A stretch of DNA of 64,000 nucleotides from assembly GCF_049446155.1 (NCBI RefSeq), contig NZ_JBMSEE010000001.1, positions 124,001 to 188,000 of the forward strand, in the 5' to 3' direction. The position numbers were made by a program, and so were the translations under genes. Positions 24,847 through 36,989 of this stretch are shown here, piece after piece; positions within the stretch are counted from its first letter, which is position 1, and each line of letters begins with the position of its first letter. The stretch comes from Rivibacter sp049446155. GTDB taxonomy: Bacteria; Pseudomonadota; Gammaproteobacteria; Burkholderiales; Burkholderiaceae_C. The notes under the pieces are model-generated. The model saw only the letters and a program-made list of their open reading frames with translations. It made no database searches and was not told the DNA's origin.

Positions 24847-27800
24847 ATGACCTCATCGATCCCTCGATCGTTCGCCGCCCTCGCCTCGCTGCTCGTCGCT
24901 GCGGTCTGTCCGAACGCCGCCGCCACCGATGTAGCCTTGCGCCCCATCAATGCGGGCGGATTGATCAAGCCCAATGTACTCATCGGCTGGGACAACACCA
25001 CATCGATGAACTGGGAGCTGATCGTCCCCACCAAGCAAGGCATGCTGTGGTGGAACAGTTCCACCAAGTCGGCTTGGGACGCATCCGGCAAGTACTACAC
25101 CGACACCGGTACAAGTTACGGTGTCTTGTTTCCCATCTTCGCCTCGTCGGACGCCGGTGGAAACTACTGGGACCTCGACGGTAGCTATGGCGCGGCGCTG
25201 CCGCCGACCAAGCAGTTCGCGGCGATGTGGTCCAAGGACTACAACCCACTCTACTACGATCCCAGCAAGGTCTATACGCCATGGGCGCCCGCTCACGACG
25301 GATCGAGTCTGCGGACCTACGGCGATGCGGCCCCGACCGCGGCCCTGTCGAATCCAGGCCTCGCTACCACGGTGTCGCGCAACCTCACGGTGGTGCAGAC
25401 CCCGTGGACCAGTGGCGGCTACAACATGAAGGCCGGCATGCTTGTGCCCGCCGGAGCGAAGAAGGGAACCACCACCTACGCGACAGAGACGACGCTGACC
25501 AGCGACGCCTTCATCGTCATCAACTACTACTGGCCGACGTACTGGAAAAAAGAAGCCTGTACCGTCAAAGCCGATGACGAAACGTGCGCCGCGGCGCCCG
25601 ATGGCGCCACGCTGCGACGCGTCCAGATCGCTGCCGGCACCCCGGAGATGCAGAACTTCGCCAACTGGTGGAGCTACTACCGCAACCGCTTGCTGATGGG
25701 GGCCGCTGCAACGGGTAAAGCCTTCGAGTACCTGACGGGCGTGCGCGTGGGCGTCTCACGCTTCAATCCGACGAACGCGGTGACGATGTACGACGCCGAC
25801 AGCACGTCTGATGCAGGCAACCTGAAGCGCGCCGCGGGCTTCATCTACCAATCCAACATCGACAGCGGTACCCGCACGCTGGACACGCTCGTGTTTCTGG
25901 GCGAGCAGTTCCGCAACAACAACAGCGTCATCCAGTACTCCTGCCAGCGCAACAACGCCTTCATCGTGACTGACGGCTATGCCGACCGCACGCCGACGGC
26001 CAGTGCGCCGTCCTACAGCACGGCGACCTACGGAGGTACCTGGCCGTTCAGCAATACGCCTTCGAACACCATCGCCAACGCGGCGCTGTCGTACTACACC
26101 GGCCGCAATGCATCCGGTGTGCAATTCATCCGTCCCGATCTTCCGACAGGCAACGTCAAGCCGCTCGGCTCGCCCGCCGACCCTGCCCCTGACCCGAGTG
26201 CCGACCTCAACCCCAACCTTCATGTCAACACCTATGCGATCACGCTGGGTGTCAAAGGCAAGATCTGGCCCGGCATCACCGATGCATACAAGGCCACGCC
26301 CTTCACATGGCCCACACCCGCCATCGATACTCAAGAGACGATCGACGATCTCTGGCATGCAACGATCAATGGGCGCGGGCTGATGTTCGAAGCAAGCGAT
26401 GCATTCGAAACCGCCGCTCGCATGGTCGAAGCCATCGAGGACATGACCCGGGCGAAAGGCGGGCAAGCAGCACTTGTAGCCAGCAACAGCGACCTCTCCG
26501 CGGGCGACGGACGTGTCTATGCCGCCACCTACGACGGAAAGGGATGGGCTGGCGACATCAAGGCCTACTCCATCGACAAGATCACCGGTGAGATTGCATC
26601 CAGCACGACGTGGAGCGCCAGCCAACGACTCGGCAGCCGCACCAACCCTCGCGTGATCGCCACGTCCGACGGGACGCGGGGCATTGCATTCACCGTTGAC
26701 AACCTCAATGCCGGCAAGCCCGCGGATGACAAGTCCCTGTTCAGTGCCGCTGAAGTCAACTACCTCCGAGGTGACCGCACTGGCGAGGGCACGCTACTTC
26801 GGAAGCGCACAGGCCTGCTGGGCGCGGTGATCAATGCCCAGCCGCGCGTCGTCGACGGCGTTGTCTATGCGAGCACCGGTGAAGGCTTCCTGCACGCGTT
26901 CGATGCGGCCACCGGCGATGAGCTTTGGGCTTTCGCTCCCGCGGCCGTGCGCGATGCGCTCAAAGTCACCACGCAACGTACCTGGGCCTTCCGGACACTG
27001 CTCGATGGCTCTCCGCAAGTTGCTAACGTCGACGGCAAGCAGCTATTGCTTGTCGGGCGTGGCATGGCTGGCGCGGGCGTGGTGGCGCTGGATGTGACCG
27101 ACCCCAAGACGATTACCACTGATGACGAACTCGCCAAGCGCTGGAAGTGGGAGTTCCCGACGTCGCAAGGCATCACGACGGCCGGACTTGCGATGGGAAG
27201 GCCTCTCATCGTTCGTACGCGCAAGCTCGGGACCGTGGTGCTGATCGCCGAGGGCTACAACGGCGCGTCCAACGACGGCAGCAGTCGCGTGCACGTGCTC
27301 GATCCGTGGACAGGTACACCCAAGACGACACCCCTCAGGATCCAAAGCGGTACGAGCGGCAACCCGGGTCTTGCGCATCTGTCGGCCATGGGCGAACGCG
27401 ATGGCACTGTGCGCTACGTGTACGGTGGCGACGAGCACGGCAATGTCTGGCGGTTCGATCTGGAGGAACTCTCCAGCACGGCGATCGCCAAGCTGGTGGC
27501 TCCCTCGGGAGCGCGTCAGCCCATCACCGCGCCGCTCGACCTGGCGCGGATCAACGGTGAGCGTGTCGTCACCGTCGGCACCGGACGATTGCTGGGTGTG
27601 GCCGATTTCGTCGGTTTGGCCCAGCCGCAGATTCAGAGCTTTTACGCCTTCAAGGACAACGGAACCACGATCGACGCGCCGCGCACGCAGCTGGTGGCCA
27701 AGACGCTGATCACTGACGCCGGTCAGATCATCCTCAGCGGACCAGCGTTTGACTGGCAGACCAATCTTGGCTGGTACTTCGATCTGCCTTCGGGACAGCA

Positions 27801-28131
27801 AGCTCACACGGCGCCTGTGATCGCCCGGGGTATCGTGAGCTTCAACGCCAATGGCATGTCGACCAGCAATTGCGGCGGCAAGGGGGCCACTTACTACGTC
27901 GATCTCAAATCCGGCGTAAAGGTGGTCAATGAGTCGAGCATTACCCAACCGTATGACGGCATCACCGCTTCGGGCCTCATCGCCCTGGCGCCGGCCGGTA
28001 GCCCGGGTAGCCAAAGCAGCCAGATCCAGATCTGCTGGCAGACCTCGGCCGACAAGATTAATTGCCGGAAGATGGGCCCCCCAGCCACCCTCCCCTCCCG
28101 CAAGAACGCCTGGCGCATCATCCACCGCTGA
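24847..28131 (+). CDS. pilY1: type IV pilus tip adhesin/assembly protein PilY1
   Basis: I took the ATG at 24847 because GGAGA lies eight bases before it; the ATG at 24829 overlapping pilX is the alternative. The 1094-residue product has a signal peptide (SFAALASLLVAAVCPNAAA), an N-terminal von Willebrand A-like region starting NVLIGWDNTTSMNWE, in which the metal site reads DxTxS instead of DxSxS, and a C-terminal seven-bladed propeller with GVVYASTGEGFLHAFDAATGDELW and YGGDEHGNVWRFDLEE. PilY1 sits at the pilus tip and in the outer part of the machinery, acting in adhesion, calcium-dependent retraction control and surface sensing. Confidence 0.92.
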   Translation: MTSSIPRSFAALASLLVAAVCPNAAATDVALRPINAGGLIKPNVLIGWDNTTSMNWELIVPTKQGMLWWNSSTKSAWDASGKYYTDTGTSYGVLFPIFASSDAGGNYWDLDGSYGAALPPTKQFAAMWSKDYNPLYYDPSKVYTPWAPAHDGSSLRTYGDAAPTAALSNPGLATTVSRNLTVVQTPWTSGGYNMKAGMLVPAGAKKGTTTYATETTLTSDAFIVINYYWPTYWKKEACTVKADDETCAAAPDGATLRRVQIAAGTPEMQNFANWWSYYRNRLLMGAAATGKAFEYLTGVRVGVSRFNPTNAVTMYDADSTSDAGNLKRAAGFIYQSNIDSGTRTLDTLVFLGEQFRNNNSVIQYSCQRNNAFIVTDGYADRTPTASAPSYSTATYGGTWPFSNTPSNTIANAALSYYTGRNASGVQFIRPDLPTGNVKPLGSPADPAPDPSADLNPNLHVNTYAITLGVKGKIWPGITDAYKATPFTWPTPAIDTQETIDDLWHATINGRGLMFEASDAFETAARMVEAIEDMTRAKGGQAALVASNSDLSAGDGRVYAATYDGKGWAGDIKAYSIDKITGEIASSTTWSASQRLGSRTNPRVIATSDGTRGIAFTVDNLNAGKPADDKSLFSAAEVNYLRGDRTGEGTLLRKRTGLLGAVINAQPRVVDGVVYASTGEGFLHAFDAATGDELWAFAPAAVRDALKVTTQRTWAFRTLLDGSPQVANVDGKQLLLVGRGMAGAGVVALDVTDPKTITTDDELAKRWKWEFPTSQGITTAGLAMGRPLIVRTRKLGTVVLIAEGYNGASNDGSSRVHVLDPWTGTPKTTPLRIQSGTSGNPGLAHLSAMGERDGTVRYVYGGDEHGNVWRFDLEELSSTAIAKLVAPSGARQPITAPLDLARINGERVVTVGTGRLLGVADFVGLAQPQIQSFYAFKDNGTTIDAPRTQLVAKTLITDAGQIILSGPAFDWQTNLGWYFDLPSGQQAHTAPVIARGIVSFNANGMSTSNCGGKGATYYVDLKSGVKVVNESSITQPYDGITASGLIALAPAGSPGSQSSQIQICWQTSADKINCRKMGPPATLPSRKNAWRIIHR

Positions 28132-28150
28132 CCCCTTCGGCTACACTGCC

Positions 28151-28356
28151 AAGCGTCAGGAGAGAGCCTCCCCGAGAGGCCGCCGAAGGCGCAGAGGCTC
28201 AGGTCTCGAACGCTCAGGCAAAAGGACTGGCAAACGCCTCCCGAAGGAGGCGTCACCTCACTGGAGAGAGGCCGCCCTCGAGGCGGCCCACCGAAGGGGC
28301 AAGCGGCACGACGCTCTCAGAGCAGCGGCCGCCAATCTCTCAGGTAAAGCGGACAG
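28151..28356 (+). ncRNA. tandem glycine riboswitch
   Basis: Two aptamers with the glycine riboswitch signature are visible. The first has GGAGAGAGCCTCCCCGAGAGG, GCCGAAGGCGCAGAGG and CGCTCAGGCAAAAGGAC (28159-28227). The second has GGAGAGAGGCCGCC, CACCGAAGGGGCAAGC and TCTCTCAGGTAAAGCGGAC (28263-28353). The linker is unusually long and holds a perfect hairpin CGCCTCC-CGAA-GGAGGCG (28235-28252). It stands directly before gcvT and should switch the glycine-cleavage genes on when glycine is abundant. Confidence 0.93.
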
Positions 28357-28402
28357 CGAGGGCAAACCACCGGCAACGGTGGAAACCACTTGCCCTCGGA
28401 GA
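28357..28402 (+). promoter_or_regulatory. expression-platform hairpin of the glycine riboswitch
   Basis: CGAGGGCAA (28357-28365) pairs with TTGCCCTCG (28390-28398), and CCACCG with CGGTGG forms an inner stem. The outer strand ends in the gcvT Shine-Dalgarno (GGAGA, 28398-28402), seven bases from the ATG. No T run follows, so control of translation is more likely than termination. Confidence 0.6.
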
Positions 28403-28408
28403 ACGACC

Positions 28409-29536
28409 ATGTCCGCGACCACGACCGCCCCCCTGCTGAAGACGCCGCTGCACGCCCTGCACCTCGAACTCGGCGCCAAGATGGTCGAGTTCGCCGGCTA
28501 CGACATGCCGGTCAGCTATCCCGCAGGCATCCTCGCCGAGCACCGCCACTGCCGCGATTCGGCGGCACTGTTCGACGTGTCGCACATGGGCCAGCTGCGC
28601 CTGGTCGGCGCCGATGCCGCCGCAGCGCTCGAGTCGCTGGTCCCCGTCGACGTGATCGACCTGGGTGTCAACAAGCAACGCTACGCCTTCTTCACCAATG
28701 CCCACGGCGGCATCCTCGACGACCTGATGATCACGCGCCGCGAGAACGACCTGTTCGTGGTCGTCAACGCGGCCTGCAAGGACGCCGACACGCGTCACCT
28801 GATCACCCACATCGGCCATCGCTGCCATGTCGTGCCGCTGCCGGAGCGCGCGCTGCTGGCACTGCAAGGCCCCAAGGCGGTGGCCGCGCTGTCGCGCCTG
28901 AACCCCGGCGTCGCGTCGCTGGTCTTCATGACGGGCGGGCATTTCGAACTGGCCGGCGCCGACTGCTTCGTCACCCGCTCCGGCTACACCGGCGAAGACG
29001 GCTTCGAGATCTCGGTCTCGGCCGACGCCGCGGTGCCGCTGGCAAAGGCCCTGCTCGCGCAGGCCGAGGTCCGGCCCGCCGGTCTGGGCGCGCGCGACAC
29101 GCTGCGCCTCGAAGCCGGGCTGTGCCTCTACGGGCATGACATCACCACGACCACGACGCCGGTCGAGGCGGGCCTGACCTGGGCGATCCAGAAGGTGCGC
29201 CGCGCCGGCGGCGCGCGCGCCGGCCACTACCCCGGATCGGGGGTCGTCGACGCACAGCTCCTGGGCGGCGTGCCGTCCAAGCGCGTCGGCCTGGTGGGCC
29301 TGGAGCGCATGCCGGTGCGCGAAGGCGCCGAGCTCGTCGACAGCCACGGGCGAAAGCTGGGCCACGTCACCAGCGGTACCCTCGCGCCCACCGCGGGCAA
29401 GCCGATCGCCATGGCCTACCTGGCGAGCAACCATGCGGTGCCCGGCGGCGAGGTCTACGCCATCGTGCGCGGCAAGCAAGTGCCGATGCGCGTGGCCCCG
29501 ATGCCGTTCACGCCTCACCGTTACCACCGTGGCTGA
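28409..29536 (+). CDS. gcvT: glycine cleavage system T protein (aminomethyltransferase)
   Basis: The 375-residue protein starts MSATTTAPLLKTPLHALHLELGAKMVEFAGYDMPV and contains LFDVSHMGQLRL, GYTGEDGFEI and LRLEAGLCLYGHDI, as in all GcvT. It transfers the aminomethyl carbon from the H protein to tetrahydrofolate, releasing ammonia and making methylene-THF. First gene of the riboswitch-controlled operon gcvT-gcvH-gcvP-lyase-sdaA. Confidence 0.95.
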   Translation: MSATTTAPLLKTPLHALHLELGAKMVEFAGYDMPVSYPAGILAEHRHCRDSAALFDVSHMGQLRLVGADAAAALESLVPVDVIDLGVNKQRYAFFTNAHGGILDDLMITRRENDLFVVVNAACKDADTRHLITHIGHRCHVVPLPERALLALQGPKAVAALSRLNPGVASLVFMTGGHFELAGADCFVTRSGYTGEDGFEISVSADAAVPLAKALLAQAEVRPAGLGARDTLRLEAGLCLYGHDITTTTTPVEAGLTWAIQKVRRAGGARAGHYPGSGVVDAQLLGGVPSKRVGLVGLERMPVREGAELVDSHGRKLGHVTSGTLAPTAGKPIAMAYLASNHAVPGGEVYAIVRGKQVPMRVAPMPFTPHRYHRG

Positions 29537-29585
29537 TCGCCGCGACTGACCGCCCCGTCTCTCGAACCTTCAAGGAGTCCCACCC

Positions 29586-29960
29586 ATGACGACCAAGTAC
29601 ACCAACGACCACGAGTGGATCAACATCGAGGACCACGAGGCCGCCGTCGTCGGCATCACCCACCATGCGCAAGATGCGCTCGGCGACGTGGTCTTCGTCG
29701 ACCTGCCCGAGGTCGGCAAGACCTTCAAGAAGGGCGAGGTCGCCGGCGTGGTCGAGTCGGTCAAGGCCGCGGCCGATCTGTACATGCCGGTCACGGGCGA
29801 GATCGTCGAGGTCAATGAGGACCTGCGCAACGACCCCTCGCTCGCGAACAGCGACCCGCTGGGTAACGGCTGGTTCTTCAAGGTCCATGTCACCAACATG
29901 GCCGAGTTTGACGAGCTGATGGACCAGCCCGCCTACGACGCGCTGCTCAAGACGCTCTGA
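29586..29960 (+). CDS. gcvH: glycine cleavage system H protein
   Basis: The 124-residue lipoyl carrier has HEWINIEDHEAAVVGITHHAQ, then the lipoylation site VVESVKAAADLYMP with Lys 60, and the conserved end LGNGWFFKVHV. The lipoate arm carries the aminomethyl group from GcvP to GcvT. AAGGAG precedes the ATG. It lies 49 bases after gcvT. Confidence 0.95.
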   Translation: MTTKYTNDHEWINIEDHEAAVVGITHHAQDALGDVVFVDLPEVGKTFKKGEVAGVVESVKAAADLYMPVTGEIVEVNEDLRNDPSLANSDPLGNGWFFKVHVTNMAEFDELMDQPAYDALLKTL

Positions 29961-30023
29961 GCCTTCGCTTTCCCTCCCCGCCGTATTGATTCCCTCCGCC
30001 CGCACCGGGTGGAGCCCCAAGCC

Positions 30024-32921
<2,898 letters not shown>

Positions 32922-32923
32922 AG

Positions 32924-33988
32924 ATGAGCCAGCCTCGGCAACACTTCGCCAGCGACAACTACGCGGGCATGTGCCCCGAGGCGGCGCGCTGGTTCATGGA
33001 GGCCGACGCCTGCGGCCACCAGCCCGCCTACGGCGACGACATCTGGACCCAGCGCGTCTCCGACGAGCTGCGCGCCCTTTTCCAGACCGACTGCGACGTC
33101 TACTTCGTCTTCAACGGCACGGCCGCCAACTCGCTGGCGCTGGCCTCGATGTGCCAGAGCTACCACTCGGTGATCTGCACGCCGCAGGCCCACATCGACA
33201 CCGACGAGTGCGGCGGCCCGGAGTTCTTCTCCAACGGCTCCAAGCTGCTGACCACCGATCCGCTCACGCCGGCCGCGCAGCTCGCCAAGCTCACGCCCGA
33301 CGAGGTGGAGCGCCTGGTCACCAGGCGCAACGACATCCACTACCCCAAGCCCAAGGTCGTCTCGATCACGCAGGCCACCGAGCTGGGCACCGTCTATACG
33401 GTCGAGGAAGTGCGCGCCATCGCCGCGATCGCCAAGCGCCGCCAGCTCAAGGTCCACATGGATGGCGCGCGCTTCGCGAACGCAGTGGCGCATCTCGGCT
33501 GCCACCCGAGCGAGATCACCTGGCGCGCCGGTGTCGATGTCCTTTGCTTTGGCGGCACCAAGAACGGCATCCCGGTCGGCGAGGCGGTGGTGTTCTTCGA
33601 CCGCGCGCTCAGCGAGGACTTTGCCTACCGGGTCAAGCAGGCCGGCCAGCTCGCGTCCAAGATGAGGTTCATCTCGGCACCGTGGGTCGGCATGCTCGAG
33701 AAGGACACCTGGCTGCGCAATGGCCGCCACGCCAACGCGATGGCGCAGCGGCTCTACCAGGGCATCAAGGATGTCCCGGGCGTGCGCGTGATGCACCCGC
33801 CCGAAGCCAACGCGGTGTTCGCCTTCCTGCCACCGCAGGCCATCAAGACGCTGCAGAACGACAAGGGCTGGCGCTTCTACGACTTCATTGCCGGCGGCGG
33901 CTGCCGGCTGATGTGCGCCTGGGACACGCGGCCCGAGTCCGTCGACGCCTTCGTGGCCGACATCGCCGCAACGTGCACCGCCCTTTGA
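32924..33988 (+). CDS. threonine aldolase-family PLP lyase (low-specificity L-threonine aldolase type)
   Basis: The ATG at 32924 (AGGA seven bases upstream) is preferred over one at 32918 that overlaps the gcvP stop. The 354-residue enzyme has the beta-eliminating lyase/threonine aldolase features: FVFNGTAANSLAL, VHMDGARFANAVAHLG (Asp that holds the PLP ring) and the PLP-lysine in CFGGTKNGIPVGEAVVFF. It would cleave threonine or other beta-hydroxy amino acids to glycine and an aldehyde, so it feeds glycine to the cleavage system. Its place in the gcv operon and under the riboswitch supports this. Confidence 0.85.
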   Translation: MSQPRQHFASDNYAGMCPEAARWFMEADACGHQPAYGDDIWTQRVSDELRALFQTDCDVYFVFNGTAANSLALASMCQSYHSVICTPQAHIDTDECGGPEFFSNGSKLLTTDPLTPAAQLAKLTPDEVERLVTRRNDIHYPKPKVVSITQATELGTVYTVEEVRAIAAIAKRRQLKVHMDGARFANAVAHLGCHPSEITWRAGVDVLCFGGTKNGIPVGEAVVFFDRALSEDFAYRVKQAGQLASKMRFISAPWVGMLEKDTWLRNGRHANAMAQRLYQGIKDVPGVRVMHPPEANAVFAFLPPQAIKTLQNDKGWRFYDFIAGGGCRLMCAWDTRPESVDAFVADIAATCTAL

Positions 33989-33994
33989 GCTGAC

Positions 33995-35386
33995 ATGGCC
34001 GTCTCCGTCTTCGATCTCTTCAAGGTCGGCATCGGGCCCTCGAGCTCGCACACCGTGGGCCCGATGCGCGCCGCGCGCCTGTTCGTCTCGCGGCTCGCCC
34101 ACGAGGGCAAGCTCGAGCGCACCGCGCGCGTCGTGTGCCGGCTCTACGGCTCGCTTGCGCTGACCGGCAAGGGCCACGGATCCGACAAGGCCGTGCTGCT
34201 GGGCTTGGCCGGCCACGAACCGGACACCGTCGACGTCGATGCCGTGCCGGCGCTGCTGGATGCCATCCGCAGCGAGCGCCACATCGTGCTCGGCGCAACG
34301 CAGCGCATCGCGTTCGACGAGGCGACCGACCTGCTCTTCCTGCGCCGCGACACACTGCCCTTTCACCCCAATGGCCTGGCGTTCCAGGCCTTCGATGCCA
34401 CCGGCGCCGAGATCGAATCGCGCACCTACTTCTCGGTCGGCGGCGGGTTCGTCGTCAGCGAGGAAGTCGCCGCCGACGGCAGCAAGCAAAAGCTCATCGC
34501 GCCCGACACCACGGTGCTGCCGCACCCCTTCCACAGCGGCGCCGAGCTGCTGGCGCTGACGCAATCGCTCGGCTGCTCGGTCGCCGAGGTGATGCGCCGC
34601 AACGAGCGCCACTGGCGCAGCGATCCCGAGATCGACGCGGGCCTGCTGCACATCTGGCGCGTGATGCAAGCCTGCGTCGAGCGCGGCCTGCGCACCGAGG
34701 GCACGCTGCCCGGCGGCTTCAAGGTGCGCCGGCGCGCGGCGCGCCTGTACCGCGACCTCACGGCCAACCCCGAGGCCGCGCTGCGCGATCCGCTGCAGGT
34801 GCTCGACTGGGTCAACCTCTACGCGCTGGCGGTCAACGAAGAAAACGCCGCCGGCGGGCGCGTCGTCACCGCGCCCACCAACGGCGCCGCCGGCATCGTG
34901 CCGGCCGTGCTGCACTACTACGCACGCTTCACGCCCGGCGCGACGGAGCAAGGGGCGATCGACTTCCTGCTCACCGCCGGCGCGATCGGCATCCTCTACA
35001 AGGAAAACGCCTCGATCTCCGGCGCCGAGGTCGGCTGCCAGGGCGAGGTCGGTGTCGCCTGCTCGATGGCCGCCGGCGCCTTGTGCGCGGTGCTGGGCGG
35101 CACGCCCGAGCAGGTGGAGAACGCGGCCGAGATCGGCATGGAGCACCACCTCGGCCTGACCTGCGACCCGGTCGGCGGCTTGGTGCAGATTCCCTGCATC
35201 GAGCGCAACGCGATCGCCTCGGTCAAGGCGATCAATGCCGCGCGCATGGCGCTGCGCGGCGACGGCACGCACCATGTGAGCCTCGACCAGGTCATCAAGA
35301 CCATGCGCGAGACCGGCGCCGACATGCAGACCAAATACAAGGAGACCGCCCGCGGCGGTTTGGCGGTCAACATCATCGAGTGTTGA
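33995..35386 (+). CDS. sdaA: L-serine ammonia-lyase (iron-sulfur type)
   Basis: The 463-residue single-chain enzyme starts VFDLFKVGIGPSSSHTVGPM, the conserved serine-binding region, and ends with the iron-sulfur domain holding CQGEVGVACSMAAGALC and GLTCDPVGGLVQIPC. It deaminates serine to pyruvate and ammonia. Six bases after the lyase gene, it ends the gcv operon. With GcvTHP and GlyA it completes the route glycine to serine to pyruvate. The gene's 3' end overlaps the convergent TPR gene by 14 bases. Confidence 0.95.
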   Translation: MAVSVFDLFKVGIGPSSSHTVGPMRAARLFVSRLAHEGKLERTARVVCRLYGSLALTGKGHGSDKAVLLGLAGHEPDTVDVDAVPALLDAIRSERHIVLGATQRIAFDEATDLLFLRRDTLPFHPNGLAFQAFDATGAEIESRTYFSVGGGFVVSEEVAADGSKQKLIAPDTTVLPHPFHSGAELLALTQSLGCSVAEVMRRNERHWRSDPEIDAGLLHIWRVMQACVERGLRTEGTLPGGFKVRRRAARLYRDLTANPEAALRDPLQVLDWVNLYALAVNEENAAGGRVVTAPTNGAAGIVPAVLHYYARFTPGATEQGAIDFLLTAGAIGILYKENASISGAEVGCQGEVGVACSMAAGALCAVLGGTPEQVENAAEIGMEHHLGLTCDPVGGLVQIPCIERNAIASVKAINAARMALRGDGTHHVSLDQVIKTMRETGADMQTKYKETARGGLAVNIIEC

Positions 35387-36260
35387 GTTCGGCGAGGTCG
35401 CCCTCGCACCACGGGCGTTCGTCGTTCGGCACCGCATCGTAGGCTTGCATCGCCAGCCCGCGCGACGCCTCGAAGCCCGACCGATCGCCCGCCGAGCGAT
35501 ACGCCACCGCCAGCACGGCGTGACCGAAGAAGCGTTCGAGCGCCGGCGCATCATTCGCCTCGCAGACCGCCACGCAGCGCTGCGCCGCCTGCACCGCCTG
35601 CGCGACATCGCCCGCCTTCAGGAGGCTGCGCGCGAGCCGGTATTCCGCTCGCTCCTCTTCGAGCCAGGTACCGGCCAGCTTCCAGTAGCTCAGGCCGGCG
35701 CGCGCTGCAGCGAGCATGCCGCGCGTCTCATCGGCGCTGCGGTGCCCCTTCTCCTCCAGCACGCTGGCGAGGTTGTTGCCGCCCACGGCCAGGGCGCGCG
35801 CGATGCCGGCCACGTCGGCCGTGGGCAGCGCCTGGGCGCAGGCGAGCGCTTCGTCGAAGGCTCCGATCGCCCCAGCCAGATCGCCGCGGCCTGCCAGCGC
35901 CGCGGCCGCCAGCGCCAGCGCGCTCACCCGGTCCGGCTCGGTCAGGCCCTCCAGCGCACCAGCCTCGCCGGCGCAATGCCGCAGGCTGGCGACGCGGCGA
36001 TCGATCGCCGCGCGCGCGGCCGCATCGTCGCCCGCGGCACCTCGCAGCGCGTCCAGCAACTCGACGCCGCGCGCCCACCGGCCGAGGTGCTCGCCGTAGA
36101 CATGCGCGAGCAAGGCCGCGAACGGCCCGACCTGCGCCGGTGCGGTCACCCGGCCCCTGTGGGCTGCCAGCCGCTGCGCCACCGCCTCCGGCACATCGCC
36201 GTGCTCGTTCCAGGCACTCGCAAGGAAGGCGTCGAAGTCGCTCGCTGCTGTGGTGTTCAT
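35373..36260 (-). CDS. TPR-like hypothetical protein
   Basis: The 295-residue protein is alanine-rich and almost fully helical. Segments such as ALALAAAALAGRGDLAGAIGAFDEALACAQ and RLARSLLKAGDVAQAVQAAQRCVAVCE match tetratricopeptide-type helical hairpins. No signal peptide or catalytic motif. It is divergent from the response regulator gene (48-base gap) and overlaps sdaA in the opposite direction. Probably a protein-binding scaffold; partner unknown. Compositional bias makes repeat number uncertain. Confidence 0.7.
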   Translation of the reverse strand: MNTTAASDFDAFLASAWNEHGDVPEAVAQRLAAHRGRVTAPAQVGPFAALLAHVYGEHLGRWARGVELLDALRGAAGDDAAARAAIDRRVASLRHCAGEAGALEGLTEPDRVSALALAAAALAGRGDLAGAIGAFDEALACAQALPTADVAGIARALAVGGNNLASVLEEKGHRSADETRGMLAAARAGLSYWKLAGTWLEEERAEYRLARSLLKAGDVAQAVQAAQRCVAVCEANDAPALERFFGHAVLAVAYRSAGDRSGFEASRGLAMQAYDAVPNDERPWCEGDLAELNTR

Positions 36261-36273
36261 ACCGCCCAGCTTT

Positions 36274-36298
36274 CGTTAATTGAACGTTCAGGCGTTAA
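36274..36298. promoter_or_regulatory. repeat CGTTAA-N13-CGTTAA with central palindrome before the response regulator
   Basis: CGTTAA occurs at 36274-36279 and 36293-36298, flanking the perfect palindrome TGAACGTTCA (36281-36290). All lie in the 48-base gap between the divergent TPR-like gene and the OmpR-type regulator. OmpR-family regulators often bind direct repeats with this kind of spacing, so autoregulation is plausible. Confidence 0.4.
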
Positions 36299-36308
36299 GC
36301 TTCCGCTC

Positions 36309-36988
<680 letters not shown>

Positions 36989-36989
<1 letters not shown>

